From UMGS1696 sp964623635 (GTDB lineage: Bacteria > Bacillota > Clostridia > Oscillospirales > CAG-272), in assembly GCA_964623635.1 (NCBI GenBank), contig CAZUUA010000003.1, positions 1 to 64,000 of the forward strand: a stretch of 64,000 bases of DNA, written 5' to 3'. This document shows positions 46,153 to 54,408 of the stretch, piece after piece; within the stretch, counting starts at the first letter, position 1; every line of letters starts with the position of its first letter. A program made the translations under genes and the position numbers. A model generated the notes under the pieces. The model searched no databases and was not told the DNA's origin. It saw nothing but the letters and a program-made list of their open reading frames with translations.

Positions 46153-47013
46153 ATGATCTTAGCTATCGACATTGGCAATTCCAGCGTTTCCTGCGGCGTA
46201 TACAAAAATGCGTCAGAGATAGATCTGACCGCAGATGACGCTTGTTTGTGTCGGTTCAAGATCGCCGAGAAGCATCTCTCCGAAGACGAATATATGCTCT
46301 TGATCTACCAATTTCTATCGCTGCACGGGATCCGCTTTCTGACCCCGGACGACCAGCCATCGAGTCTGTCGGTCAGTCGGGATGTCGGTGTTCTGGACGC
46401 CTGTGTGATCGCCTCGGTGGTTCCTTCGCTGACCAATACCATAGCCCGTGCCGCTAGACGCCTGACCGGTGTTCAACCACTTCTGATCGGTCATGGTGTG
46501 CGTACCGGCTTTGGGATCAAGATCCAGAATCCGGAACAACTGGGTGCCGACCTGGTAGCCAATGTGGCAGGTGCATTTCTATACGTGGAGCCACCGTTTG
46601 TCGTCTTGGACGTTGGCACAGCGACCACGATCACCTACGTCAGTGCACAAAAGGAAGTTTTGGGTACGATCATTATGCCCGGGATCGCTGTATCTATGGC
46701 GGCGCTCACAGATTCTGCGGCGCTGCTGTCCACGGTGTCCCTGGAAAAGCCACAAGAGCTTTTGGGCAGATCCACCAGCGAATCGATCCGCTCCGGTGTG
46801 ATCGGTGGTCATGCGTTGATGATCGATGGTTTTTTACGAAATATCCGGGAGACATATCCATGCGATGACAAGAAGCTTTCCTTGATCGCAACTGGTGGAC
46901 TTGCCCCATCCATTCTTCCCTATTGCCGGAACAAATTTTCCTGTGTGACGGACTTGACCCTGCGCGGGGCCGTGTCGCTGCATAGCAAAAACGGGCCGGG
47001 CAAAAGACTTTGA
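46153..47013 (+). CDS. coaX: Type III pantothenate kinase
   Basis: The 286-residue protein has the CoaX phosphate loop DIGNSSVSCGVY (residues 6-17), GADLVANVAGA, VVLDVGTATTITYV and GVIGGHALMIDGF. It phosphorylates pantothenate as the first step of coenzyme A synthesis and is not feedback-inhibited by CoA in studied members. It is followed by a membrane protein of the pantothenate-type ECF family, so the two form a vitamin B5 salvage unit. GGAGGTG precedes the start. Confidence 0.95.
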   Translation: MILAIDIGNSSVSCGVYKNASEIDLTADDACLCRFKIAEKHLSEDEYMLLIYQFLSLHGIRFLTPDDQPSSLSVSRDVGVLDACVIASVVPSLTNTIARAARRLTGVQPLLIGHGVRTGFGIKIQNPEQLGADLVANVAGAFLYVEPPFVVLDVGTATTITYVSAQKEVLGTIIMPGIAVSMAALTDSAALLSTVSLEKPQELLGRSTSESIRSGVIGGHALMIDGFLRNIRETYPCDDKKLSLIATGGLAPSILPYCRNKFSCVTDLTLRGAVSLHSKNGPGKRL

Positions 47014-47106
47014 GATTGAGATAATACGGCTACGGCCTTATTATAAATACTTTATGTACGTTTTACCTGCAACGACAGGAAGACAGTACGGAATCTGGAG
47101 GTCATT

Positions 47107-47727
47107 ATGATGACGAACTCGAAAGCAAAAACCCTCAAAATGGTACAGGTAGCCTTCATGGCTGCGCTGGTGGTGGTATTGCAGCTGCTCTCTGCGGCAA
47201 CGGCTGGTTTATTGCCGGTGAATATCACACTGACGCTGCTGCCCATCGTGATCGGCGGTATGCTGTTGGGTCCCACCTACGGTACAGCACTGGGACTGAT
47301 CTTTGGTATCATCGTGCTGGTGATGTGTATAACCGGTATGGATGCCGGCGGCTTTATTCTGTTTCAGGCAAATCCTTTTCTTTGTTCCCTGCTCTGCCTG
47401 GTAAAAGGCGGCGTGGCTGGCTGGGCACCAGGGTTCTTGTTCCACAAGGCTGGCGCTTTTATGGACAAAAGTGACGGACATTATTTTGGTGTAACGATCC
47501 TGGGTTCTGCACTTTGCCCGATCCTCAATACCGGTATCTTCTGCTTGGGTATGATCCTGTTCTTCCAGGACACCCTGACGGCATGGGCTGGCGGTACCAA
47601 TACGGTCATCTACATCCTCACAGGTTTGGCCGGCGTGAACTTTGTGATCGAATTCCTGATCAATATCATTCTCTGCCCCATTGTCGTGCGGAGTCTGCGG
47701 AACACAAAGTATTTCAAACATATGTAA
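47107..47727 (+). CDS. panT: ECF transporter S component, probably pantothenate-specific
   Basis: The 206-residue membrane protein has about six hydrophobic segments and the S-component features: an N-terminal basic stretch, LLPVNITLTLLPIVIGGMLL, and LGPTYGTALGLIFGII. S components bind a vitamin and dock on a shared EcfAA'T module encoded elsewhere. The pantothenate assignment comes from the coaX neighbour and general resemblance to PanT. A 93-base gap with a weak hairpin separates it from coaX. GGAGGTC precedes the start. Confidence 0.75.
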   Translation: MMTNSKAKTLKMVQVAFMAALVVVLQLLSAATAGLLPVNITLTLLPIVIGGMLLGPTYGTALGLIFGIIVLVMCITGMDAGGFILFQANPFLCSLLCLVKGGVAGWAPGFLFHKAGAFMDKSDGHYFGVTILGSALCPILNTGIFCLGMILFFQDTLTAWAGGTNTVIYILTGLAGVNFVIEFLINIILCPIVVRSLRNTKYFKHM

Positions 47728-47775
47728 TTTTTTACACACAGTGGCGTTTGTTGTGCATATAAGCTAAAAACAGAC

Positions 47776-47834
47776 GATGCATTTTGTATCATCTTCCAAA
47801 ATTGGGGAAAGTACAAAATGCATCTTTTCTTTTG
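47776..47834 (+). terminator. Strong terminator after panT
   Basis: A perfect 13-bp stem, GATGCATTTTGTA (47776-47788) with TACAAAATGCATC (47812-47824), is followed by TTTTCTTTT. Confidence 0.9.
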
Positions 47835-47844
47835 CGGAAAAATA

Positions 47845-47853
47845 TGCTATAAT
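47845..47853 (+). promoter_or_regulatory. Extended -10 promoter of the flavodoxin-like gene
   Basis: TGCTATAAT fits the TGnTATAAT extended -10 consensus. No good -35 box is visible. Confidence 0.6.
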
Positions 47854-47894
47854 AAGATGTCTATAGAAAACATAAGATATGGAGGAACTTTCCT

Positions 47895-48314
47895 ATGAAA
47901 ATGCGTGTTATGTACTTTTCCAAGAAAGGCAAGCTGGTAACCTACGCCACCGCCATTGGTGAAGCACTGAATTGTCTGGTAAATGATATTCCCCCGGCAT
48001 ACCCGGCCGATAAGGAACGACTGGTCGTATTGGCACTGACCCTGGGCAACACCGATCCTGCCGATGAAGTGAGACGCTTCTGCAAGGAACTGTATCCCAA
48101 CCGGGCCCAGAACGTAGTGCTACTGGTAGACGGCGATAAGGATACCCGCGGCGAAAAGATCGTAAAGGATATCCTGAAGGAAGCCGGCACCAATGTGATC
48201 GAGCAGTCCTACTACGTAAAGTGCGGTATTTTTGGCAAGAAGATCACGCTGGAAGAACGCCAGAAGGTCGTAGACTGGGCAAGAGGCGTCGTTTCTCAGG
48301 TAGAAGGTACCTGA
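47895..48314 (+). CDS. Flavodoxin-like protein
   Basis: The 139-residue protein starts MRVMYFSKKGKLVTYATAIG, where the usual FMN phosphate loop T/S-x-T-G-x-T is replaced by SKKGKLVTYA, and alternates beta strands and helices in a flavodoxin order (VVLALTLGN, NVVLLVDGD). FMN binding is plausible but the loop is atypical. It is monocistronic with its own promoter and terminator. Function unknown; electron carrier or regulatory fold are options. GGAGGA precedes the start. Confidence 0.65.
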   Translation: MKMRVMYFSKKGKLVTYATAIGEALNCLVNDIPPAYPADKERLVVLALTLGNTDPADEVRRFCKELYPNRAQNVVLLVDGDKDTRGEKIVKDILKEAGTNVIEQSYYVKCGIFGKKITLEERQKVVDWARGVVSQVEGT

Positions 48315-48337
48315 TCGGGAGCCGTAAAGCGTATACA

Positions 48338-48370
48338 AGGCAGGTTTTCCAAAAGGAACGCCTGCTTTTT
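48338..48370 (+). terminator. Terminator after the flavodoxin-like gene
   Basis: GGCAGG...TTTTCC pairs with GGAA...CCTGC across a short loop, followed by TTTTT. Confidence 0.75.
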
Positions 48371-48448
48371 GTTTGATATTCACAAAGATCCCTGCGACAG
48401 ACCCGACGGATTTGTTGGTGCAAAATGGCTACAAAATGAAAAAAGTGC

Positions 48449-48499
48449 TTGACAAAAGTCCGATTTTATGGTATACTGTGTAAAGTGATTTGCTTTACA
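48449..48499 (+). promoter_or_regulatory. Promoter and inverted repeat before ylxM-ffh
   Basis: TTGACA (48449-48454) and TATACT (48472-48477) have a 17-base spacer. TGTAAAG (48479-48485) and CTTTACA (48493-48499) form a 7-bp inverted repeat covering the likely start point, either an operator or a 5' hairpin. Confidence 0.7.
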
Positions 48500-48511
48500 G
48501 TAAATGTGGTG

Positions 48512-48871
48512 ATGAAGATTTTTGAGAAGGATATGACGATCCCTCTGCTGGTGGATCTGTATGGCCAGGTACTGTCCGAACGAAAGCGTGAACTGCTGGA
48601 CTACTACTACAACGAAGACTATTCTTTGGCAGAGATCGCAGAGATCACGGGAATTTCCAGACAAGGGATCCGGGAATCGGTAAAAAAAAGCGAGGCTGAG
48701 CTGCGAGAATTGGATGCTTCGCTGCAATTGGTGAAACGCACGCAGCTGCTGGAAGCCAAGCGCCACGTGGTGGAAGAACAACTGGGCAGCCTGTTATCCG
48801 AACCATTGGCCGATCCCATACGAGACAAGTTAGAGCAGATCCAAACGGTGATACGTGCCCTTTCCTTTTAG
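48512..48871 (+). CDS. ylxM: YlxM-type DNA-binding protein, SRP-associated
   Basis: The 119-residue protein shows the YlxM pattern LLVDLYGQVLSERKRELLDY, then YYNEDYSLAEIAEITGISRQ, a sigma-70 region 4-like helix-turn-helix. YlxM genes sit before ffh and the protein modulates signal recognition particle activity in streptococci. Here it precedes ffh by 45 bases under one promoter. The start at 48512 is uncertain, as the ribosome site is weak; 48533 is an alternative. Confidence 0.88.
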   Translation: MKIFEKDMTIPLLVDLYGQVLSERKRELLDYYYNEDYSLAEIAEITGISRQGIRESVKKSEAELRELDASLQLVKRTQLLEAKRHVVEEQLGSLLSEPLADPIRDKLEQIQTVIRALSF

Positions 48872-48916
48872 GGCAAAATACGCTATCGGTCCTTTTCGTG
48901 TAGGAGAAATATAATC

Positions 48917-50263
48917 ATGGAAATGTTTTCGAGTTTATCCGATAAACTGAATAATGCGTTCAAGAAATTCCGAAATAAGGGTAAGCTTTCTGAGGCAGAT
49001 GTACGGGAAGGAATGCGAGAAGTCAAGCTGGCTTTGTTGGAAGCCGATGTAAACTTCAAGGTCGTGCGGGAATTCGTCAAGACCGTTACCGAACGTGCCG
49101 TAGGTGCTGAAGTATTGGAAAGCTTGATGCCGGCTCAACAGATCATCAAGATCGTGCATGAGGAACTGATCCGACTCATGGGCGAGACCAACACCAAGCT
49201 GACGATCTCTTCCAGACCGCCTACAGTGGTCATGATGGTCGGTCTGCAGGGCTCCGGTAAAACGACCCATGCAGCGAAGTTAGCCGGTATGTACAAGAAG
49301 CAGGGCAAACGTCCGCTTTTGGTGGCTTGTGACGTGTATCGTCCGGCTGCGATCGATCAGTTGAAGGTCGTTGGCGAGAGCGTGGGTGTGCCTGTCTTTG
49401 AGATGGGACAGATCTCACCGCTGGACATTGCCAAAGCAGCTATGGAACACGCCGATCGCCACGGTCATGATATGGTGTTCATCGATACCGCCGGCCGACT
49501 GCACGTGGACGAGGTGCTGATGAATGAGCTGACCGGGCTCAAGGAATTGACAAGTCCTACGGAGATCCTGCTGGTGGTGGATGCCATGACCGGTCAGGAT
49601 GCCGTGAATGTGGCCACTGCATTCAACGACAAGCTGGACATCACCGGTGTAGTCCTTTCCAAGCTGGACGGTGATACACGAGGCGGTGCGGCACTGTCTG
49701 TTCGGCACGTGACCGGCAAGCCCATCAAGTTTATCGGTACCGGTGAAAAGATGGATGCCATCGAGCCCTTCTACCCCGACAGAATGGCGTCCCGTATCCT
49801 GGGTATGGGTGACGTACTGACCCTGATCGAGAAGGCCCAGCAGTCCTATGACGAAAAGAAAGCGGAAGAGCTGGAGAAACGGATCCGGGAAAACACCTTT
49901 ACCCTGACCGATTATCTGGATCAGTTCCGGCAGATCAAGGATATGGGCAGCATCGAGGAGATCGTAGGTATGCTGCCAGGCGTGAAGCCCGGTGCGCTGA
50001 AGGATGCCCAGATCGATGAAAAGGTCATGGTGCACACCGAAGCAATCATTTTGTCTATGACTCCCTATGAAAGAGATCATCCGCAGGTGATCAGCGCAGG
50101 TCGTAAAAAACGGATCGCCACCGGCAGCGGCACTTCTGTAGAAGAGGTCAATAAGCTGCTGAAGCAGTATGACCAGATGAGTAAGATCATCAAGCAATTC
50201 TCCGGCGTCATGAATGGCAAAGGCAGAAAAAAAGGTAAGATGAAAATGCCGTTTTCCTTATAA
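48917..50263 (+). CDS. ffh: Signal recognition particle protein Ffh
   Basis: The 448-residue GTPase has an N-domain, a G-domain with GLQGSGKTTHAAKLAG, DVYRPAAIDQL, DTAGRLHVDE and SKLDGDTRGGAAL, and a Met-rich M-domain with the RNA-binding segment GSGTSVEEVNKLLKQYDQM. It binds 4.5S/scRNA and signal sequences and delivers ribosomes to FtsY. GGAGAA precedes the start. The scRNA gene is not in the window. Confidence 0.97.
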   Translation: MEMFSSLSDKLNNAFKKFRNKGKLSEADVREGMREVKLALLEADVNFKVVREFVKTVTERAVGAEVLESLMPAQQIIKIVHEELIRLMGETNTKLTISSRPPTVVMMVGLQGSGKTTHAAKLAGMYKKQGKRPLLVACDVYRPAAIDQLKVVGESVGVPVFEMGQISPLDIAKAAMEHADRHGHDMVFIDTAGRLHVDEVLMNELTGLKELTSPTEILLVVDAMTGQDAVNVATAFNDKLDITGVVLSKLDGDTRGGAALSVRHVTGKPIKFIGTGEKMDAIEPFYPDRMASRILGMGDVLTLIEKAQQSYDEKKAEELEKRIRENTFTLTDYLDQFRQIKDMGSIEEIVGMLPGVKPGALKDAQIDEKVMVHTEAIILSMTPYERDHPQVISAGRKKRIATGSGTSVEEVNKLLKQYDQMSKIIKQFSGVMNGKGRKKGKMKMPFSL

Positions 50264-50324
50264 TAGCGGCTTTTCCATAGAAAGACAAAAACAATATTTA
50301 AATCAATTTTTGGAGGAACAAAAA

Positions 50325-50570
50325 ATGTCCGTAAAGATCAGACTGAGAAGAATGGGTCAGAAGAAGGCTCCTTTCTACCGTATCGTTGTTGCCGATTCCA
50401 GATATCCCCGTGATGGCCGCTTCATCGAAGAAGTTGGTTATTATGATCCCATGACCGAGCCTGCTACCGTTAAGCTGGAAGGCGAAAAGATCGCACAGTG
50501 GCTGGCAAACGGCGCACAGCCCACCGAAACCGTAAAGTCTATCCTTGTTAAGAACGGTCTGCTGAAGTAA
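50325..50570 (+). CDS. rpsP: Small ribosomal subunit protein bS16
   Basis: The 81-residue protein begins VKIRLRRMGQKKAPFYRIV and contains SRYPRDGRFIEEVGYYDP, diagnostic for S16. It binds 16S rRNA in the small subunit. The start at 50325 follows TTGGAGG. It follows ffh, as in many Firmicutes, and overlaps khpA by one base (TAATG). Confidence 0.97.
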   Translation: MSVKIRLRRMGQKKAPFYRIVVADSRYPRDGRFIEEVGYYDPMTEPATVKLEGEKIAQWLANGAQPTETVKSILVKNGLLK

Positions 50571-50914
50571 TGATGGATGAAATCACAAGCAGCGCAATTG
50601 CCGATGTGACCGATGCTGCGGAGGAGCTGGGAGCACTTTCTGAAGAGGAAGTTGTGACTCCCACGACTCCGGCATTGGATCTGGATCTGAAGAAGATCTT
50701 AGAGGATATGGCCCGCGCTATTGTTGACAATCCTGATTCTGTTTCGGTAACGGAAGAAAATAAGGAAGACGAGATCGTTCTGACCTTGCATGTTGCCGAG
50801 GACGATATGGGCATGATTATCGGAAAGCACGGTAAAATTGCCAGAGCGCTCCGGACTGTTACCAAGGCTGCGGCCAAGATGGCTGATCAAAAAATCGTTG
50901 TGGAAATAAAATAA
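50570..50914 (+). CDS. khpA: KhpA RNA-binding KH-domain protein with acidic N-terminal extension
   Basis: The 114-residue protein has a KH domain in its last ~75 residues: DMARAIVDNPDSVSV and the GxxG-type GMIIGKHGKIARALRTV. Usual KhpA proteins are about 75-80 residues; here some 35 acidic residues (EELGALSEEEVV) precede the domain. KhpA with KhpB binds RNA and influences cell division and length in Gram-positives. Its start overlaps the rpsP stop. The usual rimM-trmD-rplS do not follow. Confidence 0.92.
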   Translation: MMDEITSSAIADVTDAAEELGALSEEEVVTPTTPALDLDLKKILEDMARAIVDNPDSVSVTEENKEDEIVLTLHVAEDDMGMIIGKHGKIARALRTVTKAAAKMADQKIVVEIK

Positions 50915-50916
50915 GC

Positions 50917-50948
50917 AAAAAGCACTGCCGACCTGGTAGTGCTTTTTT
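50917..50948. terminator. Terminator between khpA and spoIIIAH, probably bidirectional
   Basis: AGCACTGCC (50921-50929) pairs with GGTAGTGCT (50935-50943) with one G-U pair. An A-run lies before and a T-run after, so both convergent operons can use it. Confidence 0.85.
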
Positions 50949-50989
50949 GATGTGCTGTAGATGCGCTTCCCTCTCACTGCGCCGTGACG

Positions 50990-51583
50990 TTACGTACCAC
51001 TGGTATTCTTCTCTACGATCTTCAGATTCGTAGGATGGATGCCTGCCTGTTCGTACACGATCTCTGTGATCTGTGCCACTTCACCTGGTTCCAATCCATC
51101 GCTCTCCACGATCACGTTGCAGTTTTCGTTGCTGATCACGGCGATGCATTGGGTAAAGCCCTTTGCCAGTATCATGGTCTCGATGTTGGTCTCCTTTTCC
51201 ATATCCGCTGCTATCTTGCTGATGTCATGGAGAGCCGCTTCTTTTGCTTCGTCCAATGCCGTCTGGCTCTCTGCTACCGACAACAGTACCTCCATGGCTT
51301 CATCACGTGCCTGCTGCCGATTCAAAGACATGGCAGTGAAATAGTCATTCATTTGCCCGGCTTGTAGCTCTACGGTGCCCTCTGTGGTCTCTGTGGCCGT
51401 ATCTGCTGTCAGATCCACCGCCAGCTGCATTCCCTTGCTGCTTTGGCTGCCGGAAAACAGAACCACATTCAAGATCACCATACACCCAAGAACCGCTGCG
51501 GTACACACCGTCACCACGGTCTTCTTACCGGCCTTATGCACCAGTTCCTTTGCTTTTTCCCGAATCGATTCCCATTTTGTCAT
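50990..51583 (-). CDS. spoIIIAH: Stage III sporulation protein AH
   Basis: The 197-residue protein has a short cytoplasmic N-terminus, one membrane helix (about 23-43) and an exported domain whose end (NVIVESDGLEPGEVAQITEI) is the conserved ring-building motif of SpoIIIAH. It bridges the intermembrane space by binding SpoIIQ and forms part of the mother cell to forespore channel. It is the last gene of the operon, 100 bases after spoIIIAG. GGAGG precedes the start. Confidence 0.93.
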   Translation of the reverse strand: MTKWESIREKAKELVHKAGKKTVVTVCTAAVLGCMVILNVVLFSGSQSSKGMQLAVDLTADTATETTEGTVELQAGQMNDYFTAMSLNRQQARDEAMEVLLSVAESQTALDEAKEAALHDISKIAADMEKETNIETMILAKGFTQCIAVISNENCNVIVESDGLEPGEVAQITEIVYEQAGIHPTNLKIVEKNTSGT

Positions 51584-51684
51584 ATCGTTGCCTCCTTCAA
51601 GTGGATGTAGTTTCGGTATGGAAATACGCAGTGGATTCTCTCCACCTGTCGATACACTATATGTGCGCCGGTCACCGGATATGC

Positions 51685-52179
51685 TTATTTTCCAGCAACA
51701 CGGATCCGGTGTGAGGAAATGCCCAGAGAAGCCGACAACAGCTCTGTGATGGTGCTTTGGATCTCGACAGTGTCTCCTCCGCTGCAGACCACAGCCACGC
51801 CCCGGATCTTGGGGTAGATCTCGGATACCATGATTGCCTCCTCGCCGCTTCCCTGCTTAATGATCACATAATCCCATGCACCACTGCCTTGTCCGTTTTC
51901 ATTGCTGTTTTGTGCATACACATATTCGCTGCTGCATTCCAGTGTCAATAGCACCGTGGCATCCTGTACGCCGTGGATGTTGTTGCACAGCGCCGTAATC
52001 CGCTGCTCCAATACTTCTGTATAATATTGCACAGCATAATCATTCGTTGCTGCTTTGTTCTTCTGCGGCAAAAAGCTACCGGTAATAAGCAGAAGCAGTC
52101 CCAATACACAACCGATACCTGCGATCCATCGATTTCGGAGCAGCTTTTTCAGGTACGTCCCTCGTTCTGTGCTTTCCAT
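51685..52179 (-). CDS. spoIIIAG: Stage III sporulation protein AG
   Basis: The 164-residue protein has one membrane helix (about 20-40, IAGIGCVLGLLLLITGSFL) and an exported ring-building domain with ITALCNNIHGVQDATVLLTL and YPKIRGVAVVCSGGDTV. SpoIIIAG forms a large ring of the feeding channel in the mother-cell membrane. The start at 52179 is fixed by GGAGGT in the last codons of spoIIIAF, one base downstream of the spoIIIAF stop. Confidence 0.93.
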   Translation of the reverse strand: MESTERGTYLKKLLRNRWIAGIGCVLGLLLLITGSFLPQKNKAATNDYAVQYYTEVLEQRITALCNNIHGVQDATVLLTLECSSEYVYAQNSNENGQGSGAWDYVIIKQGSGEEAIMVSEIYPKIRGVAVVCSGGDTVEIQSTITELLSASLGISSHRIRVAGK

Positions 52180-52180
52180 G

Positions 52181-52651
52181 CTAACCTCCATTCACGGTGA
52201 TTGGGATCTCCGCTTTTTCCTGCAATTCTCTGGCAATGGTTTGCCGCAGTGCATAGTCGCAGTTTCGTACACCGATCTCCACCTGCTGCACATTATCATT
52301 CTCATCGGTATAAATCGTAACGTATATATCCGATTGCGGGATCGCATATTGTTCGGATACATAGACGGCAATGCGTTTGGCAGCATAGGTATATGTGCTC
52401 TCCGTGGTAGCATCGTTCTGACTTTGTATCCCCGCTGCTTCTGTGGCAAATATGGTGCGAAGATCATCGACCATTTTGGTAATATCTTCCACACAGGTGC
52501 GTAGTGGGGCGAAGATCGTCAACAGCAGGATCAGCCCATATAGATAGCGTAAAAACCGCTTGGAATGCTCACCACCCAGTTCTCCGGTCAACAGCAGCAA
52601 TATGTGTCCCAGTGCCATGGTCAAAACGATCGAACGAAAATACGTATTCAT
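52181..52651 (-). CDS. spoIIIAF: Stage III sporulation protein AF
   Basis: The 156-residue protein has two membrane helices near the N-terminus (SIVLTMALGHILLLL and YLYGLILLLTIFAPL), then a soluble domain with QVEIGVRNCDYALRQTIARE. This layout fits SpoIIIAF, a channel-complex component with a ring-building-like domain. Its ATG overlaps the spoIIIAE stop as ATGA. The open frame continues upstream of 52651 but that part is antisense-like and not kept. Confidence 0.9.
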   Translation of the reverse strand: MNTYFRSIVLTMALGHILLLLTGELGGEHSKRFLRYLYGLILLLTIFAPLRTCVEDITKMVDDLRTIFATEAAGIQSQNDATTESTYTYAAKRIAVYVSEQYAIPQSDIYVTIYTDENDNVQQVEIGVRNCDYALRQTIARELQEKAEIPITVNGG

Positions 52652-53784
52652 CCAGCAAACACCGCCGTTTTGGTAAACAAAATAAGTGCAAACACAAAAA
52701 ATGTCGCTGCCATCCAGGAGAGTGCCGACAACAATTGCAAAATGGAACGGGTATCTGCCAGCATACGGGCACTTGCCGTACAGCCCAGACATTCTGCCAC
52801 AGTATAGCTACACTGCAGCATCTCATCATACAGCCATACCGACACCACCATGGGCACAACAAACAGCAGCAGCAACAGGATCCCACCAAGCCCAGCCGTT
52901 ATGCGTATGTAGTTCAGTCCTTCCCGTACGGCTGAAAAGGCTTCTGCCAAGGTACTGCCTACAACGGGAATGAAGCTGCCCATGGCAAAACGAACGGTGC
53001 GCAGTCCCAGACTGTCGGCACTTCTGGATAGTGTGTTCTGGATCCCATAGATGAACGAATAGATCACCAGCATAAAGGTGTACAACGTCATAAACAGCTT
53101 TTTGATGCTGCCTGCAAAGCTGCCCAGTGAGACCTGTGTACATACCGCAGAGAGGATGCTGATCCCAAATATCGCCTGTCCCAGCGGAAAAAACAACCAC
53201 CGTTGGAGCGTATTGAGTACTGTGATGAATAGCGATAATGCCATGCGGTCTACGGTGGCTCTGGTCACTTCTCCGGCGCTGTAAGAGATCGCTGTCATAA
53301 CAGGCAAAAGTCCTGTCATGATCCGGCATAGCTGTTCGACAAAGGTTTGCAACCAGGTGAAGACGGTTCTTGCGGCGTAAAAAATAGCAAGCGCCATACA
53401 CACATCGCTGCAAAAACCGAAAACAGTCCCGGTACCCATACCATTCCATTGCCGTGTACCTGCTAAGACCAACAGCATACCCAGTAGTCCTGTAAAGCTG
53501 TTCAATACCGTGATCGCTTTTTCCAGAAGCAGTGCTTCCAGCTTGTCCAGCCAATACGATGGTGTCAGAAATTTCTGCCAGCTATCCCGGTCCTGTAGTG
53601 ATAGGTTCTCTGCTTCCTTTTGCAATTCTGCAGGCAGCGTGTCGATAAACTGTGCCCAAGCGCTATCCAGCTCGGTATTCGCTCCACCATCATAGACATA
53701 GGCATCGCCTCGTACCGGACAAGCCAGCCAACACCACAGCAGTATAAAACACAAAAAACTGCCTATATGTATGTACGTTTTCAT
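52648..53784 (-). CDS. spoIIIAE: Stage III sporulation protein AE
   Basis: The 378-residue protein has a signal peptide or first helix (TYIHIGSFLCFILLWCWLA), a soluble stretch, and about seven further helices. Segments such as RFAMGSFIPVVGSTLAEAFS and ISYSAGEVTRATVDRMALSL are typical of SpoIIIAE, the polytopic member of the channel complex. The ATG at 53784 overlaps the spoIIIAD stop as ATGA, which fixes the start; an open frame to 54162 is the shadow of spoIIIAD. Confidence 0.92.
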   Translation of the reverse strand: MKTYIHIGSFLCFILLWCWLACPVRGDAYVYDGGANTELDSAWAQFIDTLPAELQKEAENLSLQDRDSWQKFLTPSYWLDKLEALLLEKAITVLNSFTGLLGMLLVLAGTRQWNGMGTGTVFGFCSDVCMALAIFYAARTVFTWLQTFVEQLCRIMTGLLPVMTAISYSAGEVTRATVDRMALSLFITVLNTLQRWLFFPLGQAIFGISILSAVCTQVSLGSFAGSIKKLFMTLYTFMLVIYSFIYGIQNTLSRSADSLGLRTVRFAMGSFIPVVGSTLAEAFSAVREGLNYIRITAGLGGILLLLLFVVPMVVSVWLYDEMLQCSYTVAECLGCTASARMLADTRSILQLLSALSWMAATFFVFALILFTKTAVFAG

Positions 53785-54155
53785 AACCATTCCAACGCCA
53801 TTTCCAATAGCTGCCGATACAGTGGCAGTGTCATGAACAGGATCTCCGCTTTTCCCAAAAGAGCAACATAGCCAGCAATACTGCTTTCCCCCAGAGAACG
53901 GCAGATCTCTATACCGATCTCGGTCAGCATGGCAATACCGGCACCCTTTAGCAGTGGTTCGCCATACAAAAGATCGCCGGTGAAAAGTCCGGCAATGGCA
54001 TAGGTCTCCTGTAGAACCGGCAGGATCGCAAGAAAAGAAAGAATGCATATGGCAAGCACCAGATACGGTACCAGATCGCGGCGTGTCTCTCGCAATACCA
54101 AAACAGCAGCCAGGCCACATAGCAATACGCCAAGGCCATTCCAGAATATCGTCAT
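53781..54155 (-). CDS. spoIIIAD: Stage III sporulation protein AD
   Basis: The 124-residue membrane protein has about four hydrophobic helices and ends in the family pattern EIGIEICRSLGESSIAGYVA and GKAEILFMTLPLYRQLLEMAL. It is part of the SpoIIIA channel complex. It overlaps spoIIIAC upstream and spoIIIAE downstream by four bases each, implying tightly coupled translation. Confidence 0.93.
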   Translation of the reverse strand: MTIFWNGLGVLLCGLAAVLVLRETRRDLVPYLVLAICILSFLAILPVLQETYAIAGLFTGDLLYGEPLLKGAGIAMLTEIGIEICRSLGESSIAGYVALLGKAEILFMTLPLYRQLLEMALEWL

Positions 54156-54346
54156 ATGCCAAATATCGTACGGATCTCGGTAAACAGGTCGCCGATCTTG
54201 CCCACCAATAACAGCAGCACCAGGATCACACCGGCCAGCGACAGAAGCGAAGCCTGATCGTCTCGACCGGCACGCTGTAGGATCTGCGATGACACAGCGA
54301 TCAGGATCCCGGCGCCGGCAATTTTGAATAGTAAAGATATCTCCAT
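54152..54346 (-). CDS. spoIIIAC: Stage III sporulation protein AC
   Basis: The 64-residue protein has two helices (FKIAGAGILIAVSSQIL and LLSLAGVILVLLLLVGKIG) with the connecting GRDDQA motif, the SpoIIIAC signature. It is similar to the first half of SpoIIIAD. AAAGGAG precedes the start. Confidence 0.93.
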   Translation of the reverse strand: MEISLLFKIAGAGILIAVSSQILQRAGRDDQASLLSLAGVILVLLLLVGKIGDLFTEIRTIFGI

Positions 54347-54383
54347 GGGATCACTCCTTTCTGATTACTTGCACATCCGACAT

Positions 54384-54405
54384 ACAAGTGTGTCGACACA
54401 TTTGT
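54384..54405. repeat. 22-bp imperfect palindrome inside the spoIIIA operon
   Basis: The arms flank a perfect core TGTGTCGACACA, extended to 22 bases with one mismatch pair. It lies in the 62-base gap between spoIIIAB and spoIIIAC. It could be a protein-binding site or an RNA hairpin. Confidence 0.5.
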
Positions 54406-54408
54406 GAG

